A DNA stretch of 64,000 bases from Morella rubra (lineage: Eukaryota > Streptophyta > Magnoliopsida > Fagales > Myricaceae): positions 28,050,936 to 28,114,935 of the forward strand of contig CM025851.1 of assembly GCA_003952965.2 (NCBI GenBank), in the 5' to 3' direction. Every line of letters starts with the position of its first letter. The first letter of the stretch is position 1. Of the stretch, positions 49,801-61,587 are shown one piece after another. The position numbers were made by a program, and so were the translations under genes. The notes below the pieces were generated by a model, which saw only the letters and a program-made list of their open reading frames with translations, searched no databases and was not told the DNA's origin.

Positions 49801-51763
49801 TTTTAAAGCAGGCACTTTCTACACCTGTTGTTGCAGTTGCTTCACCTTCTGCAGTCCGGTGTGTAATTGGTTGCCTTCCATTTTCATGAGATTAGGACTA
49901 ATTTCTGTCAAGTTAAATGGAGTGGTTTGACACGTATTTGAATTTTATCACTCTTCCTTGGCTTTTTGGTCCTGCAATAAGGACATTTGGAATTGCAGTT
50001 GCCTCTGCGTCATCCAGACCATTTTGATTGTTTATATCATAATCTCAGTTTAAGCCAAATTTGTGGTTAGAACACTAATATTGAGGGTCAACGGAACACC
50101 TTATGTTTCTTTTCCTTCTTTGGGCTATCTGGATTGACGGTGGAGTTTTGATTAGGACGTTTTGCATCATGCAAGTAGTTTATAAATGTTCATTTATAAA
50201 TTTTCATTGCAACAGTGCTTGGGTCAAACTTATATCGGACTCTAACTGGTGGAACAATTCAGTTGCCTGTATTGGCGAGACAACTGCTTTGGCTGCAGAA
50301 AGATTAGGCCTGCAAAGTGTGTACTACCCAGCACAACCAGGCCTTGAAGGGTAATGTTTACTTTGTTCGCCTAATTTCTGGGATGTATACCTTATGCCAA
50401 TGTCTCTTATGATATCAGTTCCTGCTTAAAAACCCTTTACGCTATGAGTGTTTTTAAATTAGCTTGAATCATGATTCCAATATGTGAACTTGGAGAGGGT
50501 CAGTTCAGCATTTGTTACTGGTTTCTAACTTTTTGCTTCACTTCTGTAGCGTTTATAACATGCTTAGGTACCGTTTGTTTCCCCAATATTTTGGGACATG
50601 GAAATTTCCAGCAAAACAAACACACTCCAAAATTTTTAACTTTTACACATACATACTTCACCTTTCACAAACCCCAATAAATCTCAATAAAGTAAAGATT
50701 CCCAAAATTTCGAGAATATTCTCCGAAATTTTGGCAAACAAACACCCCCTTAATTTGAACTATTTAGACAGAAAGTTTGTATCACAAAGGTAAACTACTG
50801 GTTTTGGTTAAAACTTTTTTCATGTAACACTGATATTTCGAATTAAATATCTTTGGACCTAAATGTTTTCAACATTTTTGGGAAAGTACTGATTTTCTGT
50901 TTTTGGGTCAACACTTGCAGAACATTTGCACGCTAACTCCATATATATTAATGATTACTTTTAAATCAGTAGCAAATCAATATAATAATTTTCCACTTGA
51001 GTTTTCTACAAAGAAAGAGAAATAAACAAAGGGAAAACATTACTTTTTGCCCCAAAACTATGGGGCAAATGCCTTTATGATATTTAAACAATCAAATTCG
51101 TCGGATTGAAACCTTGAACTAGCAAAATTCATCAATGTCCCTCTTGTAAGATCCTATGGCTGAGATGTGTGAAGAATGATCACAATATTAATGGTCAGAT
51201 CTTATAAGAGGGCCCACATTGATATATTTTGGTAGTCAAAGAGTTCAATACGATGAATTTGGTAGTTCAGACTCTAAAATGACATTGGTAGTTTAGGCGC
51301 AGAAAGTGATCTTTCCCCCTAAACAAAATAAAGCTGAAAATTCTGTCACTAAAAAGAATAGTATCAGCTTGATTTTTAAGTTAAATAATCTTGTTGCAGC
51401 TTTGAGAGCTTCAATAAGACTGCAATGGTGTTCTTTTGAGTTATATATTTGTGGAAAACACAAGGTTTGGAAGAGGCAGGGTTATTTCTGCTTCAACTAT
51501 TTAGACAGGAGTTCTCTATATGATCGGGTGGTGGATTTATCTTGATGTTGTTTATGTTCTAGGGTGATTGGCTTCTGTCATGATGGTCGCAATTTTTTTT
51601 TTTTTTCTTCCAAATGATTATTTTCTAGCTCAGTGAAGTTGCCTGAGTTACCTATGCGTTTGGGGATTGGTCTAGTAGATGACCTGCAGATGTTGCTCCA
51701 AAAATTGTTTGTAGGTGGGTTTGTAGCATCCTTCAAGCCTTGGGAGAACATGATCATTTTTAG
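43894..51763 (+). CDS. UROS: uroporphyrinogen-III synthase, chloroplastic
   Basis: Nine coding exons: 43894-44112, 45357-45444, 45985-46051, 46528-46646, 47191-47283, 48571-48626, 49773-49858, 50216-50350, 51715-51763. All introns are GT-AG; the frame closes to 303 residues. The enzyme (HemD/HEM4 family) closes hydroxymethylbilane to uroporphyrinogen III with inversion of ring D, the branch step for chlorophyll, haem and sirohaem in plastids. Residues 1 to about 50 are Ser/Ala-rich without acidic residues, a chloroplast transit peptide; the HEM4 domain starts at [14 protein letters not shown]. Typical family segments follow: [87 protein letters not shown] and [11 protein letters not shown] at the end. 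A tandem acceptor (cagcag) lies before exon 3. Intron 8 contains two MITEs. The last exon was found by phase and family match. Confidence 0.96.
50567..50749. mobile_element. MITE, gtttgttt family, copy 3, in UROS intron 8
   Basis: 183 bp. Begins ggtaccgtttgtttcccc and ends, read inward, gggggtgtttgtttgcc. Flanked by tta on both sides (50564-50566, 50750-50752), as expected of PIF/Harbinger-like MITEs. Inner sequence nearly matches the copy at 43169. Confidence 0.8.
51031..51319. mobile_element. long-TIR MITE in UROS intron 8, exact 8-bp target duplication
   Basis: 289 bp. The ends gggaaaacattactttttgc and, read inward on the right, gggggaaagatcactttctgc begin arms that pair over about 140 bp, almost the whole element. 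It is flanked by taaacaaa at 51023-51030 and 51320-51327 without mismatch. Eight bases and the GGGAAA start fit a hAT- or MULE-derived MITE. It ends 395 bp before the last UROS exon. Confidence 0.85.
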
Positions 51764-52982
51764 TGCAGAAGGGGGTGATTCTATCAAGGTAGCTTTTTTC
51801 TCCTTTCCTCTGTTTTGAGAAAAATAATTAATTTGTTCCTCTCTTAGTTTACGGAGGTCTTGGCAGGCATGACAAGGAGGCACAAGCTCAGGATAATGGC
51901 AGCGCCCCATAAATGCCAGATTGTGCAGCTTATGCGCGAAAGAGCCGCAAAAAGGAAGAACTTTTTGCAAGCGGCATCACCGGAGGGCGTAAGATCTTTG
52001 ACATCCTGAGGAGATCAGATCCAGTTGTCAAGTGGATATCCTGACAAGGAACCATATACCGTGCTATGAGAAACACCGACTGCTAGCAGTTCTGCTCAAT
52101 TGTTCTTGTCCATCTATTCTGTATATACCTTTCTCCATTAATTTATAAGAAAGAAGCTTTTTACGCATTCGCTATTATGCTTCGTGCTATGAGTTGCTCA
52201 AATTTTTCTGTCCATGCCTTCCGGAAACGACACAGTCCTGTCATTTTTTCAAAGGAAATTTAAAAATTATTGTCTGGGTTTTTATAGAATTTTAAAAAAT
52301 GTATTGAGTTTCTAAAATTGTTTAGACCATGCTTGCAAAATTATCCTTTTTTTTTTTTTTTTTTATCACATTTTCGTTCAAAATAAAAATTATAATATTT
52401 TTTTATTTAATTTTTGTTATTAATTTAAAATTTAAAAACTGTTATGATTATATTTTTTATTTATATTTTAAGACATGCAATATGTCAAATGACTATGTTT
52501 GACACTTGACAGGCCACGTTATCAAATCGCAATTTGCAATTCGATAGATATCTAGATAGAAATGTGATGCAGATCAAGACAGAAATGTGTTGGAGAGTAA
52601 TTTTTATCTAAACTTAAATAATAATTTGACAATAAGCAAATTATAGAACCATTAGTACTCGATTGATGCTAACGAAGCTTTGGCATGAATGTTTTCCGGG
52701 AAGAAAGCCAGAGGTGTCTACTGTCTATGACAGCTAAAAATTGGTGACATGTTCATTCGGTAGCGTTTCCCGAGTTCATGTGAGGCCCATGCGATATCAA
52801 CGGAATCTTCTGGCCCAGATTCATTTCTGGACTTCTCCTTTCAACAGAATCTCTTAGAACTCTACATTGCAAGGTCCCTCCCAACAGCTAGATAGACCAA
52901 GAACCTGAGCCCACTTATTCCCTCCTTCAAAAGCATATTGTTTTTTATATAAATATGATCTGCAAGTTTAACGTACATCATA
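51764..52982. other. UROS 3' region and tRNA upstream flank
   Basis: The first 250-400 bases are probably the UROS 3' UTR; it may contain an intron (51790-51847, gtagct to cttag). A small open frame (51869-52009) lies in it. The rest is AT-rich, ending in tttttatataaatatg and caagt 20-45 bp before the tRNA, a usual plant tRNA upstream setting. Confidence 0.45.
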
Positions 52983-52987
52983 GCGGG

Positions 52988-53030
<43 letters not shown>

Positions 53031-53055
53031 GCGTGTTCGATCCACGCTCACCGCA
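52983..53055 (+). tRNA. trnF-GAA: tRNA-Phe (GAA)
   Basis: 73 bases, no intron. Acceptor stem GCGGGGA with TCACCGC and discriminator A; D-loop AGCTCAGTTGGGAGAGC (A box); anticodon loop CTGAAGA with GAA; T arm GGTTCGA-type box as GTGTTCGATCC. The G5-A68 mismatch in the acceptor stem is normal for plant cytosolic tRNA-Phe. Downstream, at 53059-53069, gtgttttcctttt can end Pol III transcription. No CCA is encoded, as expected for a nuclear gene. Confidence 0.97.
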
Positions 53056-56000
53056 TCAGTGTTTTCCTTTTCTCCCTTTCTTTCTCTCTTTTGAAGTACA
53101 CGTGGTCTATAACTCGTAAGACGCTGAAATCTGCGCTTTGGTGTTTTCTCTCACAGAAGTGTTTCGCTGGTGGCATTGGGTGCAAAGAGGGCTGCATGCT
53201 AAAGGAACAACTGGAATGTGAATAATGTGGGCATTAATGGGAAGAACAAAATAAGGTCAAATAGTACATTTTTTTTTTTTTACTTATTTTTTCCATATTT
53301 GGGAAGCACAAAATGAGGTAAAAAAAATAATTAAAATCAATCTAAAAGGTTTCTTATTTTTCAGAAAAACAAACTAAGAAATTTTTCGAAAACTCTCCTC
53401 AACGGTTCTAAGATTGCCCTCTCCCTGGGCTTACTGGTGCTTCTCTCTCGCGCACTCAAGCCCGACGAGCTTCTCTTGCCAAATCCTTTCCATCGGTGAA
53501 TGTCTTTCTCTTCGTGAACTTCTCCCATGTGCGTCTACTCGCTCATTGACAAACTTTTATGATGGAGTGATGAAGATCATGGAAGGTTTTGATAAAGTTC
53601 AGCTTGCATCAACTTTTGATTACTGAAATGAGAAGGTTGCAATGGCATTTAACAAGAAAAGTATTCACTGACTTTGGATAGAGAACTTTTTGGCCAACAT
53701 TTTAAGACAATTTGTAAAACAGAGTTCATTTGGTTTATTTCTATTTTTGTTTGGACAGTTAGGTTATGTTGAAGATGATTGCTTCATCTCATTAATACTC
53801 AAATTATAAGGCTTTGATTGAAAAACTTTTTGAATTTGAAAATTGCGTGCAATTGTTTTATATCGTCTACAACGAAATTTTGATGGGTGAAATTTTTTTT
53901 TTTAGAGTATAATTATTTAATACATAGTATTTATTTAAAATTTTATGTAAATACGTAAATCATTAAGCGTGTCAAATATTACAAAATTTTTTCTTAAAAT
54001 TTTTTCAAAAAGAATAACTAAACACTAAAACAAATTAAAAATGTTTCAATAATTCCTTTTAGGTAAATTTGACATCTATTTAAACAGAGTCTAATTTACC
54101 TTTTTTGGAAAAGAAAGCTATTACCAAGGGGAAATGTTGGGAGAAATGCGTTAAACAATACGGGGCCGAGGGGGACCATTTTCCTGGCGAAAGCTGTCAG
54201 AGCCAAGATAGAAGCCGACAATGGATGGTCCGTTTGCAACTTATCTAGCTTTTGTCAAACTGTTTGTTTCTGTGGCTCTGTCTTATTACATGTATTTACT
54301 AGGTTGGATTTTGGACTCTCTCCCGGTAATCCACTGTTCTAGGACTTTGAGAAGCGAGATATATATTTATCTTCGGTAGATCTGTATTTCTTTGAGAAGC
54401 TGGAAGTCACTCTATGGTAGTGGATGTGTCGGAGCAGGGAGGTGATCCAACTTTCATTGTTATCGAATATATTGATTAATGTTAAAAAAAAAAGAATATA
54501 TTGATTAATGATCTAAAAAAATGCTGGTCAACTTTTAAACTTTTTGTTTTTTTTTAGGTTTTCCTAATGTTCTTTTTCTTTCTTTTCCAATGGGCAAAAA
54601 CGTGTGGCAGACAAAGATTGTGCCAAAAGGTTAGATTTTTTAACCGACAACTGATTTACTTTTACATCAAAGCGAATATCATGATTAGAAAAAAAGATTC
54701 AGATCAAAGAGTTACAAAGTTTTTATAATGGACGGTCAAGACAAACACGTCACCTTATTTAACAAGGGAAAGCTAGAAGAGTGTAAATGAGTGTTCTTAT
54801 TTTTTCGATTTGAAAAAGTAAATAGAGTTGGGCAAAAACATGACATCTCATTTAATGAACAGAGCTGAACGAGTATTCATGTCCCTTAAATTTGAAAAAG
54901 TAAATCTAGGCCGGCTATAAAAAAATTTTAAAATTTTGATATTTTATTTTTGTTAGAAAATATAATTTAAATAATAAAATCTTTTTTTTTATTAGTTTAT
55001 AAGTGTTTTAAATAAATGTTAGATTCACGTGGTATTACAATCAAAATCTCGACTCATACTTGAAGATTTAACATCTTTTCAGATAAACGATTAATAGTCG
55101 TAAAGCTTTTTCACTACAATTTTTTTTGTTGCGATTCTACAGATGACCCTGCAGGCTGCAGTGCACCGAATCATAGACAGGCAACAATAATTAACTTCAC
55201 CAACTTGGATTCTCAAGACATGTGGCTTCTGGTTTCCACCTCTGCATGTAAAAGGGCAGACTTTTCAGCATATATATAGCTGCTTTTGCCCTTTTATCAG
55301 GACCGCAGCAAAGTCCCAGTGCTTTCATTATATCTGTTTCGGCCTGACCCCCACAAAAAGTTTGGCTCCAGAAACCCACGCCAGCTTCCAAAGAGACTAG
55401 AGAGTAGGACCATTTAACGCCTTTGCCATCTTTTGTCGTACATTGCATGATTATTTATATTACAGGAATTTCTGGAGCCAATATGTCAGCATGTCCCTGC
55501 AATTCCAATTCATATTCATTCGGGAAGTTCTACCACAAAAATGTTATTTGGCTTCTAGGAACATTTCCCAACTTAAGAGTGTTAGAGCTAGCTAGGCTTA
55601 GAGCTTAAGAAGGACATTCTATAGCACCCTATCTATTAACCTTAGCCGAGAAATTTACCAAGGACATAAAAGGTTTCTTGATCTGATTTTTCTGAGCGTA
55701 GTTGAGCCTATATAAGCCTCATATTTAACATATGTACGTCCCGAAGATGGAAAGCGAGAGGAAAGAAAAAGCTGGCCAGGGATCAGAAAAGAAGAAAGAA
55801 AGATGACAATTACCGTCGACCAGCTTTAGTCCGTACCCTTTAGCAAACTTTAGCAAAAGAAGTGAAATGATTCTAGCGGCATGACATCAATTCGTTCATT
55901 TCACCATCCGATCGAAGTGATCCCCACAGTACTGAAGAGTAGCATTAGGTTATCAATAATGATATGGTCCTTCAATTTTAGCCTTAAATAAAAGGGAAAA

Positions 56001-56158
56001 TAGTGTGCAGCAGTACTACTATTATAATATCGAACCGACCTTAGTCGACAATTGAATGTTTAAACTTTGTTTGTTTAATTAGGGTTTGTGGTAAGAGTTC
56101 ATTTCCAGCCTTATAACTTGTCTCACATGTATTAGTCGTTACTCATGAAACCGGTGAA

Positions 56159-56186
56159 CCATCAGCCATCAGCCATCAGCCATCAG
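56159..56186. repeat. (CCATCAG)4 tandem repeat
   Basis: Four perfect copies of a 7-bp unit. Confidence 0.97.
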
Positions 56187-57810
56187 CATTACCTTTGGCA
56201 AATAATGAAAGTCCTACTGATTCCATATATATTGCATCCTAGCTAAGTGATGGGTTTCTAGTGAGGGGCCAGTCGAGTATTCTAATCACGTCTGACGATT
56301 CGATTGGTTTCCCACGAGACATATATAGTACTACTGCATGCTTTCTTAAAATTTTTCTTAGCTTTTAGGGTGAATATATGGACCTACCTACACTTGTTTC
56401 ACAGCTCATAAGTTTCACCCCAACCCCACCAAAAGAAGCCTGCCGCCCTTTAACTCTCATCACTCGATCTCCTTTTCTAACTTTCTAATTTTCCCCCCTT
56501 GTAGGTACTTTTTCTTTATGGCCAGCAAAAACCCATTTATCCGACTTGTCAACTAATTAGACTGGCGAACAGAAGTCGCCAAGACGGTACACGTACAAAA
56601 CCAATAAGGACTTTATGTCGGTAGGGATGAGTACGGCTTGCTCTATTGAAAGAGGAGCTGCATGCATAGTGGCAGACCCATCGAAAGGAAGATAACGTTT
56701 CATACAGCGGGCGTACATCTTGAATTAATACTTCACTTCTATATATATATCCTTGTGTCACTATGAATTGTCTCTTCCTGGAATGAGTTGCATTAAGACC
56801 GGTAATCATTAATGCGTGTTCCAAAGACTTGTCTCTTTCTAAGGGCCTGAATTGTCTCTTTTCGGGTAAGTTGCATTAAGATTGGTAATTAATGACCATT
56901 GATTGCCGACCCCCCTTGTGTCCCATGCATCTAGCTAGCTAGGGTGATCAAATGAAGCTCTGTTAATTATCTGTTCTTCTTCAGCAGCCCATAGTACTGA
57001 TCATCATTCGAACTCCTTGATCAGTCCGGTGAATTAGAAGTAGTTAAGTATTATTATTAGGAGTACATTCGAATCAAGCACATAACCATGTGTAAATTAT
57101 GATTTTAATCCATTAAAGTATGTTTCAAATCTTAATTACCTCCTTTTATAAGCGATCACAATTTAATTAGTCCTTAAAAATTTCCAAAAAGTCTCAATAT
57201 ATAGCACACTCATCTAATATTGCTTACTAATCAGCAACTAATTAAAAAATGATTTCTGACTGTGTCCTGAAAAAGAAGTTAAAGGCTTGCATGCATGCAG
57301 CTTACTTCTTATTAATTATTAATGCATGTACTTAGATTACTCTCGACGTCTGACCATAAATTTTGTCTGGAGATCGAATTTAAGTACAGGCCTGCAGCAA
57401 GCAGCTAATTGAGGCATACCCTAGAGAGGAAGTTCTACTTCATATACAATTTTATAGGTACTTCTTTAATTATACAGTGGCTTACTTAGTTTCAATTTGG
57501 CCTGCAGTTGTAAGATTTTCACCTATTATTTATATATATATATAATTAGGTACGTAGGAATTAATTAATTGTAATTATCGAGATCGACATATCATGTCAT
57601 CTGCCAGCAGAAGGATGTGCTCGCAGCGCCATAATTAATTTGATGATAATTGATGTATTTAGTGAGTACTGATAATCTCTTTCTTTAATTAATGCCTCCA
57701 CCTGTTGTTATTTTTCTACTCTCACCGTCCTCATGATCATCATATTTATTGGTCAAACCGATTTTATAAACAGGGAACAATCTCATGTCTATGCTACACA
57801 ATTCAACTAC

Positions 57811-57984
57811 AGGATCTATAGAAATATTGTATATATCCAATGAAAAAAAAAACCAATATTCGATCTTAATAATTTGGACACATACATCATATATACGTAC
57901 AGGATCTATAGAAATATTATATATATATCCATTGAAAAAACAAACCAATCGATCTTAATAACTTGGACACATCATATATATATA
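57811..57984. repeat. tandem duplication 2 x about 90 bp
   Basis: Both copies start aggatctatagaaatatt and continue with ccaat-gaaaaaa, cgatcttaataa and ttggacacat; second copy starts at 57901. Differences are few, so it is recent compared with the MITEs. Confidence 0.92.
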
Positions 57985-58842
57985 TATATATATGGACAAT
58001 TAGGTACTAGTCCAAGTCAAACTATTCCATGCCTTACAGCGATAAACGGATGTACGCAGTACCTAATAGTTTGAAACCTCTTTTGCGTTCATACAGAACA
58101 AAAGGCAGGATCCAGCACGAAATCTGCATTACGAGAAATTTCTATCACTCAAGTGAGTGCTAGCTAGGTGTCAGAATTAATCCTTAGAAACTTCAATTTT
58201 TTTTCGTGTACTTTTCTAGTCGGACGCAAAGACATCTTGCCTAGCCCATGCAGGCTTCAGTACTCGATCGAACGTATATATATCAATAGTACTATATAAT
58301 ATTCATATAGCTACTAAGTCTAGTCCAAGTAATTAGTGGTCCTAATAAAACTAGTTGTCTTATTTGGCAAATTATAATCTACGGACTACAGTAACGCCTC
58401 ACGATTTGGAAATAGCAATATCCAAAGATATGTTCGGGATCCTAATAGGGTTTAAGATGCAGAGGTACGTACTGGAGTATGTATAGGGCCGGACGGACAC
58501 CTGATTGATTTGGTGATCGGACGCATGTGGAATGTGGAATGTGGAATGTTGGAGACAAGCACTAGTGATGAGCGCACATGCATGCGCAGTGAATATATAT
58601 CAGCACAAAACGAAGGTGACCGCTCAGCTTGCTAGTCAGCTGTGACTCTGAGCTGTGTCCGTGTTTCAGTTAGGAGCTCGGGACTCGATCGAAAGAGATA
58701 TATATATAGGCGACGCTAATAATGTCTGTATATATGGCACTAAAAGAGAGAATAGTACTTTTGTACAAAACTTGACTTCGCTGCCATATTTGAGGAACTG
58801 ACACGAGAAAATTGAGTCATCATCATGAGCTACATACATCAA

Positions 58843-58900
58843 CAATAATGCGCGCATATATAAAAACAAAACAATAATGCGCGCATATGTAAAAACAAAA
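58843..58900. repeat. tandem duplication 2 x 29 bp
   Basis: caataatgcgcgcatat begins each copy; the copies differ at one base. Confidence 0.95.
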
Positions 58901-59274
58901 GGAGCCCATTGTCCATTTCAATAATGCATTTATGACACTGATATTGAAAAGAGATTAATTCACTTTTCATCCATCAATTATTATGAGTTTGACATATTAC
59001 ACTCTCAAACTATTAATAGTAGACTTTTTCACCCTCTGAATATTTGGACAAAAATTAAATTTTTTTACACCTAAAAAGACAATTATACTCTTGATAACTC
59101 TATGAATTAACAACAATATGTTCATCATATGCAAAGTGGGCTAGGGATATTATTGTCATTTTGATACAATTTGACAGTAAAATTTGATGAAGGGTGAAAA
59201 GTAGATAAGATTAATTGTTGATAGATGCAATGTGTAAAACTCTCTATAAGTGACTAATGAAAAAGGGTATTTAT

Positions 59275-59591
59275 TGTTAGAGATAATATCATATCAAGGT
59301 TTGATATGATATTATCTTTTATCACGATATCAAATATTTGAGTTTAAATGTGATATCTAGATTCAAATTTAAATGTAGAAATATTTTTTTTTATCATGCT
59401 TTGTATTTTCTCTATAAATAGAGACCTTCAACTTTGTAATCAGTATGGACTTATAATACAAAATACAATCATAGATGACTTTTACAATGGATGTAGGTCT
59501 TCTAGATCGAACCACTTAAATTTCTATCTCCCCTTATTCTTTCTCCTCTTTCTATTATGTTTCAATTATGCACTGTTTATCTTTTCTTTCA
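59275..59591 (+). mobile_element. possible solo LTR
   Basis: Starts TGTTAG and ends TTTCA, with tttat on both sides (59270-59274 and 59592-59596), which would be a 5-bp target duplication. Inside are a TATA motif (ctctataaatagagacc at 59410-59426) and a termination-like stretch (tgtaatcagtatgg then ataatacaaaat), the order found in plant copia LTRs. The flanking duplication is AT-rich and the ends are not inverted repeats, so chance is possible. Confidence 0.4.
59282..59316. repeat. perfect 16-bp inverted repeat with 3-base loop
   Basis: gataatatcatatcaa, ggt, ttgatatgatattatc. It lies 7 bp inside the start of the possible solo LTR. Confidence 0.97.
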
Positions 59592-59596
59592 TTTAT

Positions 59597-60876
59597 TTCA
59601 TATTTCAAAAAAAAGAAAAAAAAAAGAAAGACTACATATAAACCATTTTAGTGTAATGTGTGAAACTACTTGGCTCATCCTTACCATACTTGGGGGCAAT
59701 ATCATGATGTTTCAATCCCATCTGCATAGCCATAAAGGATCAACTCGTCATAATTGTTTATCTACCCAACTTAACGTGATTTGATTACATGACAAAGAAA
59801 CAAGTCGTTTGTCATATCGTAATCTTTTCCTAGATCTCCTTTCCTTGCTTTCGCTCGGTTGGAACGACGCAATAATGGTATATAGTACTAAATATTGTAA
59901 AAGCTAAGCATAATTTGCAGATTTTGGTACTGATCTCCACGATTAATCAAATGACGAAAGTACTTTCCCCATAATTGGCACTATCCAGACCTCTGTAAGG
60001 AGATCAATGTCATTTGGCACTTAGCCTGAAAGTCGCCAGAATTACAGATAATCTCATGTGCTGGAGGAGTCACCGTCATGGCGATCACCGTCACGTGGTT
60101 GCGGGTGGCGTGTCCATTCCTTTAATACTCAAATATATAATAGTTAGCCAGAACTTCACTATCACGATAGCTTGCCCTTTCAACATCCATTCCTGCATGC
60201 ATGTGTTTCCCCATCTACTTTTCAAATAAAATATAATGCAGAATGTATATTATATTATATTTTTATTTCACATATATATATTTTATATATGTAGAGCAGT
60301 AATATTTTATGTTAGTAAATTATAGATATATATATATATATGTATATGTGTGTGTTTGTATGTATACTATTCTTTTTGTTCCCCCTCTTTATGGAGGATA
60401 TGGGTAACAGAGGAAACAGCACGCGATGTGGGGTTTAAATTATTCAGATTCGATACTTAGGTCCCCAACTTTGGCCTTTCAAAAATGCTTCTTCTAGTTG
60501 CATCATGCATGGACTGAATGCATTAATTGCCTTTTCAAAGAACTTCATTTTTAGGATATTTTTAACATCAAAGTTCTAAATTCTTGAGCTTGTATGCTGT
60601 CAGTTCATACTACATTCCATATGTTTTCGAAAAAAAATATATAAAGGGAGCTAACAGGAAAATTTGAGTACGAAATAAGTAATATTTAGAAAGAATAAAT
60701 ATAATTTACACCTTCCAATTACATGTGTCATGATATTTTAGGTCTCAAACTATTATTTTCGTCGCATTCACTCATAAACTACTAATTTGAGACACTTTAC
60801 ATATTTCGTTATTTTGAATAGAAAATTATTTTTAACTTATAAAATAAGGATTTTATCTTTATATTTTTTTAAAAAA
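59597..60876. other. intergenic AT-rich DNA
   Basis: No gene seen. Contains (AT)n and (TG)n tracts near 60275-60360. Confidence 0.5.
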
Positions 60877-61587
60877 AAGGAAAAATTGTAAATCACATAC
60901 TTTTGCTTTATGCAATTTTGAAATCGAGATTCTTTTTGAAACTCTTTAATTTTAGGATACCTGGTTCCTCAGTTTTTTCGATTCAAAGTTTCATTTATTT
61001 AACAGTTTTTTGATGAAGGAATGACATTTTAATATGATGTAAAAATTATTATTGGCCATCTGTACATGATAGAGTGAATCTTAATTATCTGAAAAACGAA
61101 TCGATCATTTAGGTGAATTTGAAAGTTAGAAACTTTTAAAAAATAATTAAAAATAATAAAAATGTCACAGATAGAAAAGAAACGAAATCAAAAATAAAAT
61201 AAAAAAACAAAACAAAAAATCAATAGGATGCCGATCGGCCCCCCACGTCTCAAAGGGGTGATCTGGCCCCTGCGATAATTTTTTAAATTAAAAATTAATT
61301 TTAACTTCACTTTTTCAATTTATTATTTTTTTCATTTTTATTTTATCTAAAAAATGACCTAAATAAATTTTTTAAAATTTTTTTTTGTCAAATATGTATG
61401 CATCTAACATGTCAGAAAATCTACCTCACATGAATTTTTCGTCTTCAAATGGACGGAAAATTGAGTGGGATCATAAATCACAAACGAAGTGATCAAGTGT
61501 CCTAAAATTCAAAAAATTTAAGCACAAATCTCGATTCAAAAATGACACAAAATATTGGTACTTACGTAATTTACAATTTTTCCTTTT
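60877..61587. mobile_element. non-autonomous TIR element of about 710 bp
   Basis: The left end aaaaggaaaaattgtaaatc and the right end reverse complement aaaaggaaaaattgtaaatt begin arms that pair imperfectly over about 100 bp (both include aatcgagatt and ttttaggaca or ttttaggata). The inner part has a GC-rich island (61228-61280). The right half resembles 16850-17010. No coding capacity; a target duplication was not resolved because the flanks are A/T runs. Confidence 0.65.

Larger units (their letters stand above)
53056..59274. other. gene-poor intergenic DNA
   Basis: No protein gene could be supported. A CT-rich stretch with a short frame (53414-53626) and a minus-strand frame (55197-55448) were examined and have no recognisable motifs. 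Small tandem repeats are listed separately. The DNA from 56.0 to 58.7 kb is rich in atatat, gcatgc and taattaatta words with no larger structure seen. Confidence 0.5.

Noticed and set aside
52983..53055. Organellar tRNA insertion
   Set aside because: Sequence matches the plant cytosolic tRNA-Phe pattern (including G5-A68), and the surroundings are nuclear in type.
53414..53626. Plus-strand frame in a CT-rich stretch
   Set aside because: No domain, no promoter seen; the CT-rich start looks like a leader but no gene follows.
55197..55448. Minus-strand frame of 83 codons
   Set aside because: Looks somewhat coding-like but has no recognisable motif, no flanking splice sites or leader, and no family match I know.
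58938..59230. Possible MITE with cttttcaccct words at both ends
   Set aside because: Arms pair only in short words with poor order; not above what AT-rich DNA gives.
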